In this document: positions 58,739 to 64,000 of the stretch, in pieces
How positions within the stretch are numbered: position 1 is the first letter of the stretch
Layout of the letters: every line of letters begins with the position of its first letter
NCBI GenBank assembly: GCA_938743325.2
Contig: OW568894.1
Coordinates: forward strand, 310,001-374,000
DNA length: 64,000 nucleotides
DNA from: Pycnococcus provasolii
Lineage: Eukaryota; Chlorophyta; Pseudoscourfieldiophyceae; Pseudoscourfieldiales; Pycnococcaceae
Direction: 5' to 3'
The notes under the pieces: model-generated
What the model was told of the DNA's origin: nothing
Seen by the model: only the letters and a program-made list of their open reading frames with translations
The model's database searches: none
Position numbers and translations under genes: made by a program

Positions 58739-58821
58739 AGTGCCGTCCCCCACCCTTTCCCACTTGTAATTGACCTTAGATTTTTTATTCATCTTGAATC
58801 ATTGAAAATCTATCACTTTTA

Positions 58822-60522
58822 TTACATAACGCCGCTCTCCTCCTTGCGGTCGCACGCGCGCTTGAGCGTGACCATGCTCGCTTTCCAGTAAAATACGGGA
58901 AGGCGGCGGGCACTTTCGACGCCGAAGCGATCCGAGCAGTATTTGAAGTTGCGCTTGAGCTTCCATGCCCGCACCTGCAGCACGGTGGGGCTGTCAATGA
59001 GGATCTCGCGTGCACGCACTTGTCCCAGCAGGATACCTAGTGTGTTTACCGTGTCCCGCATCGTCGTCGCGCGTGCCTTGAGCGTCATTGGCTGGCGCCT
59101 CACAGCATCCATGGCACGAGCGGAGCTTCCATAAATTTCGCTGAGCGTCTTGAAGCTATCCTGGATCGTGTCAGCTCTAATACCAAGCAAAGAGCTCGCT
59201 GTGGAATCCATGCGTTGTGCAAACACGTCGTCGCCGAGCAGCGCCTGCAGCACAGGCGCGGACTCGCGCACCGTCTGCGGCCTGGCACGGAGAAGGCTTG
59301 GTGTCTTTTTCACCATCTCCAGCGCCTTTTCCGAGCCGAAGATTTCATTCAACACCTGATACATCGCAACGATATTCCTCCCATTTGTTTTGAGCAAGTA
59401 CGGCCTTGCGAGCGCGAGTTCCTTTGCCGCCTCCGCGCCAAAGATTTCCGTCAGTTGGGGAATTCCGCTGCGGATAGTGCTTTCCGACGACATGAGAAGG
59501 TACGGACTCTTGAGCAGCACCTTTTTCGCATTGTCGTATCCAAGCACCTCAATCACCGCCTGAGCGGCATTCACGATCGTATCAGCGCGCGTCATGAGCA
59601 GGTGCGGCGTGTTCTGCACAAGGCGGACTGTCACGTCCCTTCCGAAGATGCGCTCGAGTGCCGGTCCGCTCTCCGCGATGGTTCGGTCGCGCGTCATAAG
59701 GAGCGCTGGTATGCGCACGACGAGCTTGCGTGCTTCGGACCGTCCTCCGGGGTAGAGGTGTGGGTAGCACTGAATGAGTGTGGGTATGGTTGAGCTTATG
59801 GTGTTTGCTCGGCTTTTGAGCAGCTCCGGGTTTCCTCTGACGACGCGCCTCGCGTCCGCTTCGCCGAGCTCTTCGATGAGCGTGGGCATGGCAGCGGCAA
59901 CGGTGCTCGGGTCGCTCTGCAGAATGCTCGTCGCTCGGTTGAGGCAGATAGCCGCCTCCTCCTCGGACCCGAGCACGTCGACGAGGTTGCGCCACGTTTC
60001 CCTGACTCGCGTTGCTCTCTGACGAAGCACAGCGGGGTGTCGTCGTGCTGCTGCACGCCCTCTCTTATCGCCAAGAACTTCCATGAGAAACGCCGTGACT
60101 GCGGTCGCCGTTTCCTTCTCCTCGTCCGGTGCAAGTCCAATTTGCGCGTCGTCTGGCGGCGGGATAGAGTCATCCGGCGACGGGATTGCCGCCGTCGCCG
60201 AAGCAGGGCACACAACGACACCTCGTGAGCGCGACGAGACGTGAGCCTGAAATGAGCCTGAAATTGAGAATGCGCCAAGCGAGCGAAGCTGAGAACCCCC
60301 CCTGAGAACAAAACCATAATGCGAGAAACACGAGTGAGCACCACGGTTCCCAGGAAAGGATGCCTGCAAGCTTGAAGTTTTTTCCTTCGGAGAAAACAAA
60401 GACAAAGAAGATGACAAGCGCCGATGACGAAGATGACGACGAGGATGATGATGAGGATGACGCACTCCTGAAACCCCTGAGGCGCTGCTCCTCGAGGAGG
60501 AGGCGGAACCAACAGGCGCCAT
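58822..60522 (-). CDS. mTERF-family protein
   Basis: 566 aa. The first about 130 residues are Ser/Arg/His-rich, fitting an organelle transit peptide. From about 160 on there are repeated helix-rich units of about 36 residues with LLxxxP-type spacing (for example SPYLLMSSESTI, RPYLLKTNGRNI, TPSLLRARPQTV, SPTVLQVRAWKL), the mTERF repeats. mTERF proteins bind nucleic acid in mitochondria or plastids and control transcription or RNA stability; the organelle here is not clear. The frame extends to 60708 without a plausible ATG; 60522 was chosen. The sense strand has a C-tract about 95 nt upstream and a telomere-like tract at 60665-60679. Confidence 0.85.
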   Translation of the reverse strand: MAPVGSASSSRSSASGVSGVRHPHHHPRRHLRHRRLSSSLSLFSPKEKTSSLQASFPGNRGAHSCFSHYGFVLRGGSQLRSLGAFSISGSFQAHVSSRSRGVVVCPASATAAIPSPDDSIPPPDDAQIGLAPDEEKETATAVTAFLMEVLGDKRGRAAARRHPAVLRQRATRVRETWRNLVDVLGSEEEAAICLNRATSILQSDPSTVAAAMPTLIEELGEADARRVVRGNPELLKSRANTISSTIPTLIQCYPHLYPGGRSEARKLVVRIPALLMTRDRTIAESGPALERIFGRDVTVRLVQNTPHLLMTRADTIVNAAQAVIEVLGYDNAKKVLLKSPYLLMSSESTIRSGIPQLTEIFGAEAAKELALARPYLLKTNGRNIVAMYQVLNEIFGSEKALEMVKKTPSLLRARPQTVRESAPVLQALLGDDVFAQRMDSTASSLLGIRADTIQDSFKTLSEIYGSSARAMDAVRRQPMTLKARATTMRDTVNTLGILLGQVRAREILIDSPTVLQVRAWKLKRNFKYCSDRFGVESARRLPVFYWKASMVTLKRACDRKEESGVM

Positions 60523-60616
60523 GGAGCTGAGAGCTGAATGAAGGCGGAGGAGGAATGTCGGCGGAAAAAAAACCCAACCCGGGGGGAGGGGAAACCCTGA
60601 AAAAAAAAGCCAAAAT

Positions 60617-60624
60617 GGGGGGGG
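60617..60624 (-). promoter_or_regulatory. C-tract (8 nt) upstream of the mTERF start
   Basis: Eight C on the sense strand about 95 nt before the ATG, followed upstream by the word ACCGGTATC (sense), as at the TM9SF gene. Confidence 0.4.
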
Positions 60625-60664
60625 ATACCGGTTCCAACCAACTACAGGGTAAGGCTTAGCTAAT

Positions 60665-60679
60665 AACCCTAACCCTAAA
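60665..60679. promoter_or_regulatory. Telomere-like tract upstream of the mTERF gene
   Basis: Two and a half CCCTAA units, about 145 nt before the ATG at 60522; another CCCTAA word lies near 60705. Confidence 0.4.
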
Positions 60680-61109
60680 GGGGAGAGTTGTACGGAAACC
60701 CTAATCAAAAAGGTAGTTTAATATGTAATAACAGCCCTTGCCTATGTATCAATTGTGACGAATATTTAGTAGTAGCACTGTCTGTAAGGGATCATACGCG
60801 CGCACCGAGACCTGTTGATAAGTAAGTGCTCCTGAAGACAACTCGCTCGTGAAATTTACTAGTATATGACTCAGAATTATACCGTAGCCAGCCTACCATC
60901 GCGGCCACAATTCGGAGGGAGGCGCAACTTTACACTTTGGTATTTTTGTTTTTGTAATGTACCTGTTTCTTGTTAGTTATGTTACACTACAGTCCAGCTA
61001 CTGTACGTACTGTACGGCATTTCATTTATTTTTTTAATTATTGCACATTAGAAGTCCGCTTATAACTTGGTACAGCTTATCAGGTCGACCAGGTTAGGTC
61101 GTCAGTAGA
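60680..61109. other. Intergenic region between mTERF and AAAP genes
   Basis: AT-rich, with no gene seen. It holds the AAAP 3' flank on the right and the far upstream part of the mTERF gene on the left. Confidence 0.4.
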
Positions 61110-63884
61110 CTATGTGTGCGTGCTCAGCAACTCCGCAATCTCGCTCACGCGCTTGCGTGACTTGCTGTGCGTCGCGTCCAATGCAGCCTCGGCAGCTTGC
61201 TGCGCCTTCTGACGTTTCGCCTCCAGATGCGCCACCGTCGCATTCGCCGTCTCGATCAGCTTTGCCGAGTCGAGCTTACCTGACGCCTTCTCCACCTCGT
61301 CGATCTCGGCGTTGCCCTGCTTCTTAGGCTCCACGTCCTTCGTCGGCTTATTCTCGCCCGACGTCTCATCCTCCGCTTTCTCACCCTTCGTATCCTCCTC
61401 CGCATTTCTCTCCTCCTTTGAATCCGTCTCCTCCTCCTCTTTCTTCACTTCCTTGGGCTCCTCCTTCGGCTTCTCGGCAACGGCTCCCTCATCGTCCTCC
61501 TCGACGACGGCAGTTTTGTTCACAGCCTTCACCGCATCGCGAGCTCTCAGCTTTGCCACCGACACATCTCCTGCCGCATCCTTCACATTGTCAATGCCAA
61601 GCCCAACATCCTTCAGGCTCTTTAACGCCGCCTTAACTGCGAAACTAGACTCTTCCACGAGACGCACGTATACGCGGCTGTCGACGCGTTTCTCATCTCT
61701 CAGGTAATCCTGCGTATCATCAAGCATCTGCACCGCATCCTGTGCTTGGAGCTCCGCTTGGTAAAGGCTGTTTGCCGCCGCCCTAACTGCAGTCACGTTC
61801 ACGACGTGTGCATCCTTGTTCAGCGCGGTTCCGACGGTGGTGCTCGCATTAGCCGCCAGGAACTGTTGCATTGCGTCCTCCATGGCTGCTAGGCTGCTCG
61901 ACGTCACATTCGCCGCGGACGAGAGCTTTTCCAGAAGGTCTCTAGGTGCCGCCGCCGCCGTCGTCGTGATGGACGATTTCTCATCACCATCGGAGTCCCC
62001 GTCATCTTCGCCGCGTTCTGCGCTCTCGCTCGAGTCGCTATGGTGATGCGTTAAGTTGTGAGAGTGCTTGTGATGGTGTGATGCTGCACTCTCGGCAAAG
62101 TCTTTCGCGCGCTGTGCGGCACCGCTCGCACGCTTAAGATCCTCGGTTGCATCCTTCACCCAGGTCGACCCACCCACTCGAACAAAGTTTTCCTGAGCAA
62201 TGTCAAGACTTTCCATTGCATTCGAGACTTCGGCAATGCTCGCGTTCGCCTCAGCCTGCACCTTGTGAAAGTTGGCAACCGTCCTCGCCACTGCCACAGT
62301 TTTGTGCTCGTCGAGCATGTCCTGCACCGTGCTCCACGTTGACACCGTGGCAAATATGCAACCTCCAACAATCAGAAAACGACTGACATTCGAGTTGCGT
62401 CGCTGATTTTTTGTCGAGCAGAGACTGGCAAAGAAGCGGATGACCGCGCTCATGAGTACAGAGTCTGCCATGCCAAGCTCGGCAGCAGCCCGCTTCGCGG
62501 AGTTGCTAACGAAGATCGAAGTATCAGCCGCGGCTTCCACCTCGTCAGCCACAAGTTCTTCGGAACTTCCATGTAACTTGCTCACAGTCGCCTTGCCGCC
62601 GGACGAACGCTCGCGCGTCTTGAGAAAAATCATCCCAGGCAAGATGTAGCTCATGATCATGGACGCGGTGGCACCCGTGAGTCCAAATGCCGTTTTGACG
62701 TTAGGCACGTAGATTGCGAGCAGCAGCGCCATGAGAAAGGGCGCGATGGTCATCACATAGTGCATGTTTGCCTTGAAATTTGAGCTCTTGGTGTCACTCG
62801 CGCTCAGCGCGAGGGAGTTTTCAAAGTTGGAGATGAGGAAACTTGTGAGAGGCTGCACGACCATCGGCACGGTGCCAATGATGGTCACGCCGAAGCCGAG
62901 CCTGACGACGCGGCTGAGCACCGGTCCGAGAAATGCGCCGTCGAAGTTGCGCAGCACGTTTCCCGCGGTTCGGTCTCGAAACGCAAGGTAGCCGCAGCTT
63001 CCCACAAGGATGTAAATGAAGGTGACGACGCACATGGCGCGCACGGACACACGCTGCTTGACTTCCACGGAGGAGGAGACGAGCGTTCCCATGACCACGA
63101 ACAGGGCTGTGTGCGCGGTGAGCGCGAAGCACACGATGGGCAAGCTTGAGAAGAGCCCGTCGACGTCGAACAGCACGATATCCCCAACGCCGAGCTTCGG
63201 CATCTTCACGGCCGCCACGTCGATGACGACGGAAACGAAGACGGCGATGATGCCAATGGTGAGCGACGACACATATGCGAGTATGTTGACGTTCCTTGCT
63301 GTGACGAGGCTGACTGGCAGCATGCCGCACATGACAACGCAGCACATGACGAAGGTGCGGCTAGGCTCGGCGCCTGGTGGCAGCACGCTGTTGGCGATGG
63401 GCGATATGACGTCTGCGAGGATGTTGACGTAAGCGACGAGTGCGCCAAGCTGCAGCGTGAACGTGCACAGCTCCACCACGACCTTTGCGCGTGAGCCCAG
63501 CACAGTTTTCGCGAGGTCGTGATATCTCGTCGCCCCTACGGCGTGTGCGTTCTGAAGGAGGTACTGCAGCGAGAGCGTGGAGAGGAAGGACACGGTGAGC
63601 ACGAGCGCGGTTGCGAGTACGATCCCGCACGACGCGTAGCAGGACGGCAGGCTGAGCACTCCCGCACCAATGATTGCGTTCGAGAGGTTCATCGACGCTT
63701 GCTGTTCGGTCGCGCCGCCCCCCGTTGCAAGTTTTTCTCCGCCTTGTGATGATGAGGAGACTTTGGCACTCCCAAGATCCCCACCACCGCTGGATGAAGA
63801 GGCCGCATTTGAGTTTGAGTCAAACTCCAACACACCAGGAGACGCCAACTCGACATCCCTATCGTTATTGGTGTTGTTGTCCAT
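61110..63884 (-). CDS. AAAP-type amino acid transporter with long C-terminal extension
   Basis: 924 aa. Residues about 1-60 are polar (Ser/Asn/Gly). The transporter core (about 65-520) shows the first-helix pattern NLSNAIIGAGVLSLPSCYA of the AAAP/SLC38 family and about 10-11 helices. After the last helix (SRFLIVGGCIFATVSTW) comes a soluble C-terminal part of about 400 residues: Ala/Glu/Lys-rich helices, a His-rich patch (HHHKHSHN), acidic DGDSDGDEKSS and a Lys/Glu-rich coiled coil. No domain is recognised in the extension, which is unusual for the family (typically 400-550 residues in all). The frame extends 17 codons upstream to a TTG; the ATG at 63884 is the start. Confidence 0.85.
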   Translation of the reverse strand: MDNNTNNDRDVELASPGVLEFDSNSNAASSSSGGGDLGSAKVSSSSQGGEKLATGGGATEQQASMNLSNAIIGAGVLSLPSCYASCGIVLATALVLTVSFLSTLSLQYLLQNAHAVGATRYHDLAKTVLGSRAKVVVELCTFTLQLGALVAYVNILADVISPIANSVLPPGAEPSRTFVMCCVVMCGMLPVSLVTARNVNILAYVSSLTIGIIAVFVSVVIDVAAVKMPKLGVGDIVLFDVDGLFSSLPIVCFALTAHTALFVVMGTLVSSSVEVKQRVSVRAMCVVTFIYILVGSCGYLAFRDRTAGNVLRNFDGAFLGPVLSRVVRLGFGVTIIGTVPMVVQPLTSFLISNFENSLALSASDTKSSNFKANMHYVMTIAPFLMALLLAIYVPNVKTAFGLTGATASMIMSYILPGMIFLKTRERSSGGKATVSKLHGSSEELVADEVEAAADTSIFVSNSAKRAAAELGMADSVLMSAVIRFFASLCSTKNQRRNSNVSRFLIVGGCIFATVSTWSTVQDMLDEHKTVAVARTVANFHKVQAEANASIAEVSNAMESLDIAQENFVRVGGSTWVKDATEDLKRASGAAQRAKDFAESAASHHHKHSHNLTHHHSDSSESAERGEDDGDSDGDEKSSITTTAAAAPRDLLEKLSSAANVTSSSLAAMEDAMQQFLAANASTTVGTALNKDAHVVNVTAVRAAANSLYQAELQAQDAVQMLDDTQDYLRDEKRVDSRVYVRLVEESSFAVKAALKSLKDVGLGIDNVKDAAGDVSVAKLRARDAVKAVNKTAVVEEDDEGAVAEKPKEEPKEVKKEEEETDSKEERNAEEDTKGEKAEDETSGENKPTKDVEPKKQGNAEIDEVEKASGKLDSAKLIETANATVAHLEAKRQKAQQAAEAALDATHSKSRKRVSEIAELLSTHT

Positions 63885-63890
63885 CGAGAT

Positions 63891-63930
63891 CCCTGACTGA
63901 GATGTCTGAGATGTCTGAGATGGATGTCTG
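63891..63930. repeat. Short imperfect repeat upstream of the AAAP start
   Basis: Three or more copies of a GAGATGTCT-type unit just before the ATG at 63884. Confidence 0.6.
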
Positions 63931-64000
63931 GGCAAGATGGGGATGTCGCGAAAACGAAAGCTCGGGAACCTCGGAACGGCTTAAGCGTTCGTCGAGTTTT
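63931..64000. other. Window edge, upstream of the AAAP gene
   Basis: Too short to assign. It is presumably promoter. Confidence 0.3.

Noticed and set aside
1-64000. CRISPR arrays, rRNA genes and bacterial-type operons
   Set aside because: No regularly spaced direct repeats with unique spacers and no rRNA-like sequence were noticed. Gene spacing and the splice evidence fit eukaryotic DNA.

Overview
The window looks like nuclear DNA of a small green alga of the prasinophyte/chlorophyte type. This is inferred from gene content, with no database search. Genes for plastid-type haem, histidine and carotenoid chemistry (UROD, HisD, a CRTISO-like oxidoreductase) carry Ser/Arg/Ala-rich N-terminal leaders. 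There is a pherophorin/extensin-like (SPPPP)n wall-type membrane protein. At least six + strand genes have the green-algal polyadenylation word TGTAA shortly after the stop. Genes are densely packed on both strands and nearly all are single open frames. One spliced gene is clear: mitochondrial acyl carrier protein, with one 240-nt GT-AG intron.

Layout. 1-1.3 kb: inverted-repeat (MITE-like) DNA. 1.3-8.6 kb: MFS transporter, MANF/ARMET-like ER protein, LCMT-like methyltransferase, fatty-acid-hydroxylase family enzyme, TPR-RING protein, GPN3 GTPase. 9.7-19.6 kb: TOG-array microtubule protein, TM9SF protein, POT/PTR2 transporter, then an ambiguous stretch with coding character on both strands. 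19.6-32.1 kb: CRTISO-like enzyme, casein kinase 1, SulP transporter, small membrane protein, mitoribosomal mS35, mitochondrial ACP, SH3-like protein, DYRKP kinase. 32.3-44 kb: possible small genes, POC16/WDR90, RING protein, ICMT, UROD, HisD. 44.4-49 kb: polyproline membrane protein, then a nest of transposon remains (a broken Copia LTR element beside a Harbinger-type transposase fragment). 49.2-64 kb: alpha/beta hydrolase, coiled-coil protein, TPR protein, stomatin-like protein, RCC1-repeat protein, a FAS1-EGF-GT29 fusion, an mTERF protein and an AAAP transporter with a long soluble tail.

Functional themes. Organelle biology dominates: mS35, mtACP, STOML2 and possibly mTERF for mitochondria; UROD, HisD, CRTISO-like and possibly SulP for the plastid. 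Two centriole/axoneme-type genes (TOG array and POC16) suggest the organism can still build basal bodies or flagella. Many upstream regions contain telomere-like (TTAGGG/CCCTAA) tracts. A separate set of genes has 7-17 nt C-tracts on the sense strand 45-95 nt before the start codon. These two promoter patterns and the FAS1-EGF-GT29 fusion are the most notable observations.

Limits. Starts are given at the first plausible ATG. Where the open frame extends upstream without an ATG, or with a weak one, the entry says so. No tRNA, rRNA or CRISPR was found.
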